Position numbers and translations under genes: made by a program | Shown: one piece after another, positions 32,039 to 42,165 of the stretch | Layout: every line of letters starts with the position of its first letter | Position numbering within the stretch: position 1 is the first letter of the stretch | Notes under the pieces: generated by a model | What the model was told of the DNA's origin: nothing | The model's input: the letters and a program-made list of their open reading frames with translations, nothing else | The model's database searches: none | NCBI GenBank assembly: GCA_037893225.1 | Contig: JAZGUH010000155.1 | Span: forward strand, 1,240,001 to 1,304,000 | Length of the DNA: 64,000 nt | From: Hippasteria phrygiana | Lineage: Eukaryota > Echinodermata > Asteroidea > Valvatida > Goniasteridae | Direction: 5' to 3'

Positions 32039-33930
32039 TCAAGGGACTTCAAAGGTGAAATACCAATCGGTCGTCTCTGACAGTACAGACGGCTCCCCGC
32101 ACGCACCAAGTGGTGAGAAACTTTGTCCGGTCCAGCCGGGCAAAGTCTGCTTGGAGCCGTGCCTTAATTGAACCCTTGACACGGAGAAGTACCTGGTCGG
32201 CGTCCTGTCGGGATCCATCATACAAAGCAATGTCTCGCAACGCGAACGCCAAACCAGCCACCTCACCGTGCAAATTAAAAACCAAATCAAAAGGGACTCC
32301 TGGCTAGTGTCCACACCAGACCCGTAGAGGACACAGGAACGTGTAAGAGACAATTGTCGGGCTTGTGCTTTACATCCAAGATGCTCAACCCAAGCCCACA
32401 AATTATTAACGAAAGAACAGTCCCAAAATGTATGACAAAGTGACTCGGGAGCGGCACAGCCGACCTGAGGGCACTTTCCATCCCCTATACCCCAGCGATG
32501 AAGACGTTGAGAAGTTTTAAGTGCCCCCCAAACGATCCTCCAATTTAAGTCCCGAAGTCGGTTGCTCAAATTGGAGGCATGACAAACTTTAAACATCTGA
32601 TCGGTGTCAGAAATGTCACAAGCCGGACGCTGATTGGGATGTTGGCCCGCAAAAAGTTCGCAAAGACTGCAAACCGATGCCGGCCCCCAATGAATGTCCG
32701 GGGAAATCTCAACAGCCAGCAAGACCAGCTTGCAAAACTGCTTATAATAGCCCGTGGTCGAAAAAGCGTGAGGAACATCGTTCCGCCACCAATTCGGGGG
32801 AAAGACCCGGCAGAGCGACAAGGCAACCGAGTATAGAGAAACAAATCTCCAGGGTTGGTAACACCCAACCCGCCCTTGGCTAGGGACTGGACAAGAACTG
32901 TCCTCCGAACGAGTTCAGTCTTGCCCGACCAAATGAAGGAAAAAGTAGCTCGGTTTATAGTCCGCTCCACTGCAAGTGGAAGTGGATAAACCGGAGCCAG
33001 AAAAAAACAAAGGTGATAGAATTAAGGTATTGACCAGCAATACCTTACCTAAGAGGGAAAACGTCCCCCTTTTCCAGCTGTCCAAAGAGGACTGCAGTTT
33101 GGGAAGCCGCGCTTTCCAATTAAAAGGGCCCACGTCCCCCCTGCCAACCCAGACACCGTTGATCTTGATCGGGTCGGTGGTCCACTGAATAGGGACCAGA
33201 TCGGGAAGGCAATCGGGCCATGAGCCAAAGACCAAGCCTTTCGACTTGGCGAGATTTAAGCGAGACCCGCTCGCACGCGAAAAAGCATCAATGATCCCAA
33301 AATACCGCCTGAGAGATTAGCAATCCCTTACAATGCAGGTCGTGTCGTCAGCGTACTGCAAAACTTTGCACTGCAAGCCATTGGCCCCGGGCATTGCCAA
33401 ACCAGTCACCTTGTCGAAGGCCTTCTGCTGGTCGAGGGAAATAACGAGGCAGTCAAGGTTCCTTCCATCCACGAAAGCTACCAGATCCCGAAGGAGTCTG
33501 ATATTATCATGGATTGACCTCCCCTTGATGCCACAAGTCTGAAACTGACCTACTATTTCAGGTAAAACATTACCCAAACGGAGGCACAAGGCCTTCGCCA
33601 GGATCTTATAATTGACCTCCCCTTGATGCCACAAGTCTGAAACTGACCTACTATTTCAGGTAAAACATTACCCAAACGGAGGCACAAGGCCTTCGCCAGG
33701 ATCCTATAATCAACATTAAGGAGAGAGATGGGGCGCTTGTTTTTGGGATCAAGCTGATCCCCACCCTTCTCCAAAAGTGTGATGATTCCCAAACGTTGGG
33801 AATCACCTAAATGATGCAGTGCAAATGCACACCGGAAGACCCCGAGAAGATCAGAACCGACCATGTCCCAAAAAATCACATAGAATTCCTTGGACAGGCC
33901 GTCCCCTCCGGGAGTCTTACCGTTGGCCAT
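32039..33930 (-). pseudogene. Tx1-like ORF2, reverse transcriptase to C-terminus
   Basis: From 33930 downward: GKTPGGDGLSKEFY, KRPISLLNVDYRILAKAL and GRSIHDNIRLLRDL are RT motifs; LDQQKAFDKV is motif A; QYADD is at 33355-33344. The protein then continues through GLVFGSWPDCLP, RTINRATFSFIWSGK and a C-terminal zinc motif CPQVGCAAPESLCHTFWDC, ending at 32039. Damage is heavy: a 98-bp tandem duplication (33513-33708), loss of roughly 80 residues between motif A and GLAMPG so that the palm core is missing, a TAA just after the YADD region (about 33318), an A7-linked frameshift at 33001-33007, and another frameshift near 32850. It cannot make an active enzyme. Confidence 0.82.
33513..33708 (-). repeat. 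98-bp tandem duplication inside LINE ORF2
   Basis: 33513-33610 and 33611-33708 are almost identical. Since 98 is not a multiple of three it also shifts the reading frame. Confidence 0.92.
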
Positions 33931-33936
33931 GCTATG

Positions 33937-35588
33937 TTGGCCACGTAGTTCGTGAATCTACTAGAACACTTGCAACCACGACTGACCACTGTGAGCCACC
34001 TTCCAATGTTTTTGCTAGTTTGACAACATTTGAGCCTGTTACCATTGATGACATTGTTCAAATCATAGCCAAATCTCCTAACACCACTTGTCGACTCGAT
34101 CCGGTTCCCACGTGGATGGTGAAGCAGTTGGCAATGTCTTTTGCTCCTGGCATCAGGTTCATCATTAATTCCTCACTACAAACTGCTGATGTGCCCACTG
34201 AATATAAGTTGGCTTATGTAACACCTTTACTGAAGAAAGAGAGCCTTGATCCGCAACAGTTGTGTAACTACAGACCAGTTTCAACTCTGCCATTTGTCTC
34301 CAAAGTTCTGGAGAGAGTTGTCCTACGCCAACTTACTAGTTACCTAGAGGACGAAAATCTCCTGGAGGATAGGCAGTCAGCGTATAGACAAGGGTACAGC
34401 GTGGAGACTGCTCTTATCAGAGTCTCAAATGACATCCTTCAAGCCATCGACAATCGTCAGATGGTTCTGTTGGTCCTTCTTGACTTATCTGCCGCCTTCG
34501 ATACGGTAGATCATCAACTTTTACTGCAGCGTCTTTCCAACAGGCTTGGTATCACTGGACTAGCTCTACAATGGATCAAGTCTTATCTCGAAGACAGAGC
34601 TCAAATAGTATCCATTGGTGACACAAAATCTGATCGGCGGACCCTTGATTGTGGAGTCCCACAGTGCTCTGTCCTGGGCCCTGTCCTGTTCACAATATAC
34701 ACACTACCATTAGGCGACATTGCCAGATATCACAATGTCCAGTTCCACTTCTACGCTGATGACACCCAGCTTTATCTGGCTTTTTCACCTGGTGCTGATA
34801 CCATCACATCCTTTAACCTGATGCAAAACTGTCTCTGCCATCTTCAGTCATGGATGAGTCACAGTTTTCTGCGTCTCAATGCTGAAAAAACACAGATTCT
34901 CGTACTTGGATCTCGATATGATCATTCAAATTTCATCTCCCCACACCTTACCATCACCAACCACCAGTTGTCTGTTTTAAACTGTGCTCGAAATCTGGGC
35001 GTCGTGTTCGACCGTCTTTTCAATATGGATGCGCACATTTCAAGCCTGTGCAAAAGCACTAATTTCCACCTTCGCAACATAAGAAGAATCCGCAAGTACC
35101 TGTCTCAGGAAACAGCTGAGATGGTCATCCATGCCTTTGTTTCATCACGTCTGGATTGTTGCACTGCCCTGCTCGTTGGCCTTCCAGCCACATCTATATC
35201 TCGTTTGCAACGTGTCCTGAATACTGCAGCTCGGGTTGTTGTCCGATGTGGAAAATACGACCACATCTCACCTATTCTGAGAGAGCTACACTGGCTTCCG
35301 ATATCTACGAGGATCTGCTTCAAGATATGTCTTCTTGTATTCAAGATCCTCCACTGTCGTGCTCCTCATTATCTCTGTGAGCTCATCTCACTCAAGCAGA
35401 CAGGTCGGGTTCTTAGATCCTCGGGCTCATACTTGCTAGCAGAACCGAGAGTTCGTACTGTCCGCTATGGTCAGCGTGCCTTTGCCAAGGCAGCACCTGC
35501 CATTTGGAATAAACTCCCTGCCACACTTCGTCAAATAACATCCCTGGACATCTTCAAAAGAGAACTGAAATCTCATTTACTTCGTTAG
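33937..35588 (+). CDS. L2-like reverse transcriptase, N-terminally truncated
   Basis: About 550 codons open to TAG at 35586-35588, lacking the endonuclease. Motifs: LDPVPTWMVKQL, NYRPVSTLPFVSKVLERV, LDLSAAFDTVDH (motif A), GVPQCSVLGP (motif B) and FYADDTQL (motif C, 34752-34763), followed by the L2-type C-terminal region with LHWLPI, RICFKI and APAIWNKLP. In motif B the usual Gly of PQGS is Cys (TGC, 34665-34667), which would probably harm the enzyme. The frame continues upstream into the host LINE, so the annotated start is simply the insertion boundary and not a start codon. Confidence 0.88.
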
Positions 35589-35692
35589 TTATTACTTAGT
35601 TTGGAGCATAATTTGTGTGTTAGCGCCTTGATCGGGTTACCGGATAAGTGCGCTATATAAATCTATATTATTATTATTATTATTATTATTAT
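33937..35692 (+). mobile_element. L2-like LINE inserted in the Tx1-like LINE
   Basis: Plus-strand, 5'-truncated LINE with RT domain, short 3' UTR GCGCTATATAAATCTA and an (ATT)n tail at 35667-35694, both typical of L2. TATG lies on both sides (33933-33936 and 35693-35696). Removing it brings the two halves of the minus-strand ORF2 together in frame, which fixes the insertion point to the base. Confidence 0.93.
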
Positions 35693-35696
35693 TATG

Positions 35697-37069
35697 AAGG
35701 GCCGCATCGAGCTCAGACAATTCAAGTTGACTGTCCAAGTCAATGCGGCTCTCTTCATCTACAAGTGTAGACAAAGATTCAAGAAAAGGTCCCTGTGAGT
35801 CAACCTCCACAGGCTCTTCAGAAAAAAAGGTCGAGAAAGAAATCTCGATATACGGTTGAAATTCCACCGGAAGATGTAAAAATGTCTCCCCGTGAGTTAC
35901 GGTAGGAGGAAATACCTTTCTTCTGAGCCTGGGAGGATTCCAGATGAAAAACATATTTGGACGGCTTCTCCCCTTCCTCGAGTTCCCGAACCCGCGAGCG
36001 GATCCGGGCACCCTCCGCTTCGAAGTCGTCTAATTCTTGAAGGGCCTCCTTTATTTCGTTATGCCGGGAAAGAGTGTCAGCATCACACTTCCCGGCATCT
36101 AGATCAGAAGTAACGGAACGCAGGGAAGACAAAAGTGACTCCCTACGCTTCCGCTTCTTTCTTGCCAAACGACAAGAAAAGGAAATAATAAAACGCTTTA
36201 TGCGGGATTTGACGTCCTCCCACCAGAGGAGCTCGTTTTCATAGCCCTCCTTGAGAGTCCGCCAACCCGCATAAGCACAACGAAATTCCCGTTGAAAACC
36301 CGCGTCGGCAAGGACGGAAACATTACATTTCCAAAAACCTCCACCAACACGTGCTTTTGCCGGTAAAGGAAAATCCAAAACTACACATTCATGGTCACTA
36401 AAATAACAGGGCCTATGCTGGCAAGACGCAACATCAACCGGGTTCGACACGTAAATACGGTCTAGCCGGCTGGAAAGTGTGTTCGCTGCATTGCGCCAGG
36501 TATAGGACAAGTTAGACGGGTTAAGAGACCTCCAGCAGTCTCGAAGGCAAAAATCAGAAAGCAGATGTTCGAGCTCCTTGGCCCCGATTCCACAACGTGT
36601 GTTATCGGAACCTCGGTGGTCTAACTTAACATCTAAAACGCAATTAAAATCTCCCGTGAGGACAACGGGAAATTTACCCGTCAGGTATGTACCTAATCCC
36701 GCAAAGAAGAGACGGCGTGACCTGGGATTGGTGGGGGCATAAATTGTGCAAAGTCGCACATCCGACCCGCTTCCAGGACCACGCAAAATACCAGAAACGA
36801 TCCTCCCCTCAGTATCGAAGGAAGGATCAGAAAAAAACGAAGGGGCTTTTAGCAGGTAGAAGGATGATGGTACCACAGGATGTGGATGTGCCAAAACTGG
36901 CGAACATCCTGCCCCTCCATTCTGCCTGCCAAGCAGCTAAATCGGAGTTGGAGGAGATATGACATTCCTGAAGACAGGAAATATCATAATCTCCACACAA
37001 CGCAAAAACTTGTCTCCTCTTTACGGGATCGCGCATGCCATTTACATTAAGTGTAAGAATTGCGACCAT
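35697..37069 (-). pseudogene. Tx1-like ORF2, endonuclease part
   Basis: Starts with ATG at 37069, 15 bp below the ORF1 stop. ILTLNVNGMRD (catalytic Asn), CLQECH (Glu), LCTIYAPTN (Tyr), LTGDFNCVLD (Asp, Asn), LSSRLDRIYVS and FSDHECVVLDF (Asp-His) are all present, so the APE endonuclease core is conserved. A basic, coiled-coil-like linker follows (RLARKKRKRRESLLSSLRS). Two frameshifts break the frame, each at a run of seven A: 36831-36837 and 35822-35828. The frame then meets the L2 insertion at 35697. Endonuclease of this type nicks the chromosomal target for reverse transcription. Confidence 0.85.
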
Positions 37070-37084
37070 ATTGTGAGTTTTGGA

Positions 37085-38592
37085 TCAACAAAATCTAAGG
37101 GGGCGATTCCGCCCCAGGGGTTGGGCTAGGGGGAGATTCTGCCGAGGACAAAAATCGTCCTCATCTCCACCCTGCTCGTCAATGTCCGACTCCGAGGAGT
37201 CAGACAGGCTAAGCTCAGGAGGAGAAGCAATCTCCTCTTGAGGGATTAGTGCTGAGAGGGGAGGAGGATCCCCCACCCCGGGTCCATCCTCCTCCGATTC
37301 CGAAGATTCGGAGAGTCTGGATAGGAGTTTCCCGGATGGGAGTCTCCCAGAAGGACGTTTCTGGGGACTTATCCCGGAGGATGGTAAGTCCGAATCTGAA
37401 GAGGGACGGGCCCTCTTCGTCTTCTTCCTCCTTCCTCTCGATAAAACAAAAGGATTAACCCTGTCGGTCGCGGCCTCCAGGCACGCGGGCTCATCGCAGA
37501 CCAAAGTGGGCTGCGAATTGACGCCCGTACACCCGGCACAACCTACAAGGCTAAAACTGGTGGTCCTAATGATTGCACGCTCACAGTGAAAACAATTCCA
37601 CTCGGAGCGCGCCTCAAAAGGACCTACGATCCTCGAGCATCCAAGACAGGATGCCCGAGGCAACTGAAAACGCGACAGCTGGGGAGTTTCGTTCCCAGAA
37701 ATAGTGTCCGCAGACGAGGACGAACTAGAAGAAGACGAACCAGACGAAGACGAACCAGACGAAGACGAACCAGACGAAGACGAACCGGACGGAGAGCCCT
37801 CCGATTTGCCTGCCTGCGCAGATGCGGGAGCAGGCGCAGCGGACGGCTCCTGACTAGGGGGTGGTGCAGGAACAGTTTGCTCCTGCACCACTACATCGGT
37901 CCACCGTTTGGTGGGCTTAACTTTGGTGGCGTATGATTTGTGGCACCGCTGGAAGTTGTGCCCCACCTCCCCGCAAAAAGTACACTTGACCGAGTTTGGA
38001 CACTCGGAGGAAGTGTGTCCCACCTCCAAACACTTGTAACACCTCACGGTGTTACATTTATTGGCCGTGTGGCCGGGGTCCCCGCATCGGGCACAAGTCC
38101 TGGTCTGTCCCAAGTGGGACACCCAGGCGTTGCGGTTCCCGATGCGGAGAACCGATGGAATTGACTTGACATCCGACATGAGGTACTGCCGGGTGCCAGT
38201 AAAAACGGAAGGCTCATCCGGGTAGGTTTGAAACCTACCCTTTTAAACCTACCCTTTTGAACCTTCCCGTAGCGTGAGAGGATGGACCGGACGACATTGT
38301 CATCCAAGTCCACCTCCACAAACTTGACGGTGACGAGCGTCACGGCGCCAAAGGATGAAACCAGGCAACCGGGACGCTCTGCCAAAACTGGCCCAAAACG
38401 TTGGGCTAATGCGGCAGATTTGAAAGTGACATTAAATCTGCCGCCACGGAGAGGTTGCAAGGCCTCCAAGTGGTCTTTGGGGATTACCCCGACCTCTCGG
38501 AGGACTTTGAAAACTTCACTAGGCGCCTCTTTGCCATCGACTTTCAGTTCGAAGGCTCGGAGGCGCCGGGGGGTGAATGCTTGTGAAGGCAT
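37085..38592 (-). pseudogene. Tx1-like ORF1 with three CCHC knuckles and a Cys-rich domain
   Basis: From ATG at 38592 (MPSQAFTPRRLRAFELKVDG) to TGA at 37087-37085. An RNA-binding-like N-terminal region is followed by three CCHC knuckles in a row (CARCGDPGHTANKC, CYKCLEVGHTSSEC, CTFCGEVGHNFQRC), a Pro/Ala stretch, a GSSSS repeat encoded by a 15-bp minisatellite (about 37720-37800), then four Cys pairs (CLGC, CFHC, CAGC, CDEPAC) that look like a second zinc-binding module, and an acidic Ser-rich tail. A 14-bp tandem duplication at about 38227-38257 shifts the frame between the N-terminal region and the knuckles. The protein would coat the LINE RNA. The Cys-pair module is not one I recognise. 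Confidence 0.8.
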
Positions 38593-38599
38593 TCCGAAA

Positions 38600-39246
38600 A
38601 CAGAAAAAACAAAAGAGCAAAATGAAAAAAACAAAAACTGGGGTAGGAAAAACAACCGGCTAGCAACTGCCTGGTCCGGTAAATCAATACAATTATCCTA
38701 CTTGGATAATTATATGTACAAATGGCACCAAAAACACTTGAATTGGTGCCGAAAGAAAATATCTACCTTGCTATCTCACTGGAGATAGCAAGGCGAACAG
38801 GATATATGTATATATATATTTACAGGCACTGTCTAGCTTGACAGTGCTGAACAAAGAAAGGAGTGCGATTGAAAGGAAATAACACAGCCCACACAGTACT
38901 CCGGATGCTTACGTAACCGAAGACTGGGGGCTGTGCACTGAACAAAAAAAGGCTTAACAAAGGCTACGTAGGGCTGTGCACTGCCACAAGCGCTACGTGC
39001 AAACAAAAGAAACGCTGCTGTGTGTAGAACTTATACACCACAGCAGCAACCAAAAATACCCCCAAAACCCTCTAAAAACTCAACGAATCCACCAAAATTA
39101 TAACCAAAAGAATGACCAGGGTGGTCTATGACCTAAAATACACCAACCATGCAAAAATTGGGCAAAACGCCACTCGAAAAACGCTAGAAAACGCTGAAAA
39201 TCACAGAGAGCAAAAACGCACGATCACCGTCTACAGCTACCTGTGA
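38600..39246 (-). promoter_or_regulatory. Hairpin-rich leader of the Tx1-like LINE
   Basis: Between ORF1 and the upper boundary there are at least six inverted repeats: 38691-38711 (AATTATCC, 8 bp), 38724-38750 (GGCACCAA, 8 bp), 38766-38793 (CCTTGCTATCTC, 12 bp with a 4-nt loop), 38826-38847 (GCACTGTC, 8 bp), 38883-38935 (CACAGCCC, 8 bp, long loop) and 39014-39047 (GCTGCTGTG, 9 bp and more inside). GGGCTGTGCACTG is repeated at 38928 and 38971. No protein is encoded. This should be the 5' UTR and internal promoter region; the function of the hairpins is unknown. Confidence 0.65.
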
Positions 39247-39835
39247 TTAGCGACTTGAAAAAGACTAGAAATCAACCCTTTTTATAAACAGCAAGTACAT
39301 TTAATCCATGGTTTTCTGCCCTTCCCAGAATTCATTTGTGTTATATTGAATTTGGTCTAAATATTCAAATGGCTGCTATTTCTTACTTGAGTGAGCCACG
39401 ATCATGAAATTTTGGAATTAGGTAGAGAAAAAATCAATGTATACATTTTTATAATCGGACCGACCCTGGCATGCGTTTAAAAAAAGCCACATTTTTGATG
39501 ACGTCATCATGACGTCACACAATTTTCCCTTTTTAAGACATATCTTTGAGACATACCAAAGCTATAACAAAAATTATTTTGAAAATATCTTGTTTTGTTC
39601 GCTAGATATATTGAAAAGAATGTTACGATATTGAAAATTCAAAAATTCATAAAAAATCACGTGATGACGTCATAATGACGCCACTCTTCAGTATACAATT
39701 TCAGGTTAAGGTCTATATTTGTGTTAAGTTTGATTAATATCTGACATTGTTTAGTGGCCAAAGTGCCGTTCACAAAATTCGTGTACTAAGTCTATGGGAT
39801 TTAAGATAGAACTAAAATAGGAAGAGGAAAAAAGA
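39247..39835. repeat. Single TGACGTCA-type unit
   Basis: From TAGCGACTTGAAAAAGACTAG the sequence follows 21650-22225 closely, including GATGACGTCATCATGACGTC near 39498, AAATCACGTGATGACGTCAT near 39652 and GTCTATGGGATTTA near 39789. It ends where the stem-loop array begins, as in the other copy. Confidence 0.88.
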
Positions 39836-39840
39836 GAAAT

Positions 39841-40055
39841 CAGAACAAAAACAAAGCCTTTTCCGAAGGATTTCGGAAAAGCCAAAAAAAGAACATCAGA
39901 CCAAAAACAAAGCATTTTCCGACTTGTTGTCGGAAAAGCCAACAAAAAAGAATCAGAACAAAAACAAATTCTTTTCCGCCGGAGTGTCGGAAAAGCCAAA
40001 AATCAGAACAAAAACAAGGCCTTTTCCGACTGGCAGTGTCGGAAAAGCAAAAAAT
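39841..40055. repeat. Four stem-loops with constant stems, variable loops
   Basis: Each unit is about 50-59 bp: a spacer AATCAGAACAAAAACAA, then CTTTTCCG, a 6-9-nt loop that differs each time, then CGGAAAAG(CC). A fifth, isolated unit sits at 22268-22292 after the other copy of the TGACGTCA unit. Translation of the minus strand gives a repetitive Phe/Cys-rich peptide that I take to be meaningless. Confidence 0.8.
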
Positions 40056-40310
40056 CAACAATCAACTGATTATTAGTGAACTTTGCCTGCACATACCGGT
40101 TCTTCCTTGCTATTTTCTCAATTATAAAGCACTTCATCCTTTTCTTTAGAAAAAGAACACAAAGTTCAACCAAAAATAAAGGCCCTGAACCAAAAGTTCC
40201 ACCCCATTGACTCGAACGCGTAATACATGTATAAAGGCTGCATGTATGATTACGCCCCACGTGAACAGAGCATGTGCTTTCATTGGCTAGTTCATTTTTT
40301 TTGCTCAGCA
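40056..40310. other. No gene recognised
   Basis: Short unique spacer, nothing recognisable. Confidence 0.4.
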
Positions 40311-40454
40311 CGTAGCTTAGGTTGCCCGCACACGGTGAGTTTTTCGCCTCGCGAGGCGAACAAAATCAAACATGACAGATATTTGCCTCACGGCCTCGCG
40401 AGGCAAAAAACGCACCAAAAATTGACCTCACACGGTGAGCTACGTGCTGAGCAA
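40311..40454. mobile_element. 144-bp MITE with 17-bp perfect ends
   Basis: TTGCTCAGCACGTAGCT at 40311-40327 is exactly inverted at 40438-40454. Inside are two CpG palindromes (CGCCTCGCGAGGCG and GCCTCGCGAGGC) and two ACACGGTGAG blocks. No target duplication assigned. Confidence 0.8.
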
Positions 40455-40964
40455 ACGGCCTCGAATTATTTTTTTGTTTGCTCAGCAGATAGCGGCGGGC
40501 TTTAATTAAATACTCATTCAAGTAAATTACCAGTCAAGCGTGCTGCGCACGCACACATGGTTTAACCTGCCAATGATCACGGCGGTTTTGTTTACATTTT
40601 CATGGTATCTGGTCACGGGGGTGAAAAGGGAGTTCAGAAAGTTTCAGAAGGCTGGAGGGCTTGATGACAATGTTGCCAATTATTGTCAATTATTAATGTC
40701 AATATTAAGACGCTTCTCACTTCTCAACAGGCAAGCTCGATACGTTACCGAGGAAAGCAATGATACATAGCGCTAGCGCCTTGAGCACCGCGATCGTGGC
40801 GGATATGCGCGCACTTCATTAATTACATTTGACAATCAACAATAATTGCGAAAACCTATAACAGCGCTACGAACGTATGAGAGGTAAGTCAGGCTGGGTG
40901 GAATCCAAGTGCAAAGTGACGGTTTGTTGGGAGTCTTCGCGATAGCTCTACCCGAAGAGACGGA

Positions 40965-41846
40965 ATGACTGTGAACTCGCCATTTGTTGCTCTTCTGGCT
41001 TTAGCCATAACTACAAACGCAATTAAAGGTAATCACAGTTTCTTATTTATTATCTATTTGAGAAGGGTTTATTATTTGTTTCTTCCTTGCAAGGCAAAAG
41101 TTCGGATATATATATTATTTTTTGCGGTTATCAGTCTTTAGCCCCATGCACGATATATTGGTTGATAATGCGTAGGACGCACGCTTTAAAATGTGAAAGG
41201 CGTTGGTTCACATGCCCCTTGTGAATTTTGTGCGTTTTATCCCCGATCAGTTCAAGCATTTAGTGGGCGTCAATCCTGAGGGGACAGGAAGGGAAAACTG
41301 TTTGGAAAAGTGCAAATAATGTTCAACTAAGTTCGAATTCAAATAGATGTACATTTAACTTATTTAAATGAAATTAATCAGCGCGTAAATCGAGCAGAAT
41401 CTGCGGGATATGTCTCTGGCCCCACCAGTATTATAAGGCAAGCCCCTGGACCTCACCCATTAAGAGCTTCGCGACAAGACGCTCGCCGTGTGCGTTTCAC
41501 AGTGCATAATAATTCTTGATTTCAGTAATCGCCCCCACATTTGAAATAGTATTGACCGCCCCTGTATACAACGTCTGTTTGTTGGACGAAATTGACATGT
41601 TCCTTACACTTCCCCTTCAAGCAATGTCCTGCACCATCGGCCAGGGGCCAGATCCGGCCTCAAACGGTCGCTACCGCTGGATGATTCCGGTAGAGGACCC
41701 TTGTCAGTGCACACAGGTTCGAGTGGGCTCACTCAACACCCGTGCGCCTAGTAGACCCTACAAAGTGACGTACTATGACACCTTGCTGCACAGCAGCGAT
41801 TCAGTGGAGATCCGAAAATGGCTGGGCTGTACTCGTAGGCCTACTG
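40965..41846 (+). CDS. Two 5' exons of an unidentified secreted or membrane protein
   Basis: Exon 1 (40965-41028) starts with ATG and encodes MTVNSPFVALLALAITTNAI, a typical signal peptide, ending at AAA G|GTAATC. Exon 2 (41526-41846) follows TTGATTTCAG and ends at ACT G|GTAAGC, both good splice sites. Exon 1 ends and exon 2 begins in phase 1, and exon 2 is 321 bp (107 codons) and 1-1 symmetric, as is usual for extracellular modules. Exon 2 encodes six cysteines, with DPCQC and WLGC, and a GRYRWMIPVEDP stretch; I do not recognise the fold. No further exon follows close by: a hAT MITE begins 50 bp downstream. The rest of the gene may lie far downstream, or be lost. Confidence 0.6.
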
Positions 41847-41896
41847 GTAAGCTTATCTATTTATTCATACTATAGCGATGGAATCGTACCCTATTG

Positions 41897-42165
41897 CAGA
41901 GTTGTAATCAAGTCAATCACAAGTCACTTCACAAGTCATCACAAGTCACTTCACAAGTCACTTCACAAGTCACTTCACAAGTCACTTCTCAGTTCTGGTC
42001 TCAAGCCATGTAACATGCTATTCAAACATGATATTTAAGCATTCCTTTGTCATTGTTCATCCCATGTAGCTTGTGAACTGACTTGTGATTGACTTGTGAT
42101 CCGCCTTTTTATCTGACTTATGATTGACTTGTGATTGACTTGTGATTGATTTGATTACAACTCTG
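41897..42165. mobile_element. hAT MITE with 8-bp target duplication
   Basis: CAGAGTTGTAATCAA at the left and TTGATTACAACTCTG at the right bound 269 bp. CCCTATTG flanks both sides (41889-41896 and 42166-42173), an 8-bp duplication diagnostic of hAT. The arms are filled with CACAAGTCACTT-type 12-bp repeats on the left and ACTTGTGATTG repeats on the right. It lies in the intron after exon 2 of the gene at 40965. Confidence 0.92.

Larger units (their letters stand above)
31727..39246 (-). mobile_element. Tx1/L1-like non-LTR retrotransposon, minus strand
   Basis: Read on the minus strand: a leader from about 39246, ORF1 (38592-37085), ORF2 from 37069 with endonuclease, then reverse transcriptase and a C-terminal CCHC motif ending at 32039, and a 3' UTR that finishes near the hairpin GGGGACTT/AAGTCCCC at 31727-31745. 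The order ORF1 with zinc knuckles, APE endonuclease, L1-type RT with GLVFGSW and a C-terminal CPxxxC-H-C motif fits the Tx1/L1 group. A plus-strand L2 (33937-35692) sits inside ORF2. The upper boundary at 39246 is where the TGACGTCA repeat begins; the lower one is inferred. Confidence 0.8.

Noticed and set aside
35818..36894. A host AP-endonuclease gene on the minus strand
   Set aside because: The motifs are those of an APE-type LINE endonuclease, preceded by a zinc-knuckle ORF1 and followed by reverse transcriptase.
39841..40055. CRISPR-like array
   Set aside because: The conserved part is a stem with an internal variable loop and the spacing varies; the context is a eukaryotic repeat and there are no cas genes.
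39751..40061. Phe/Cys-rich repeat protein on the minus strand
   Set aside because: It arises from the stem-loop array; the repeats differ at nucleotide level in ways that follow stem pairing and not codons.
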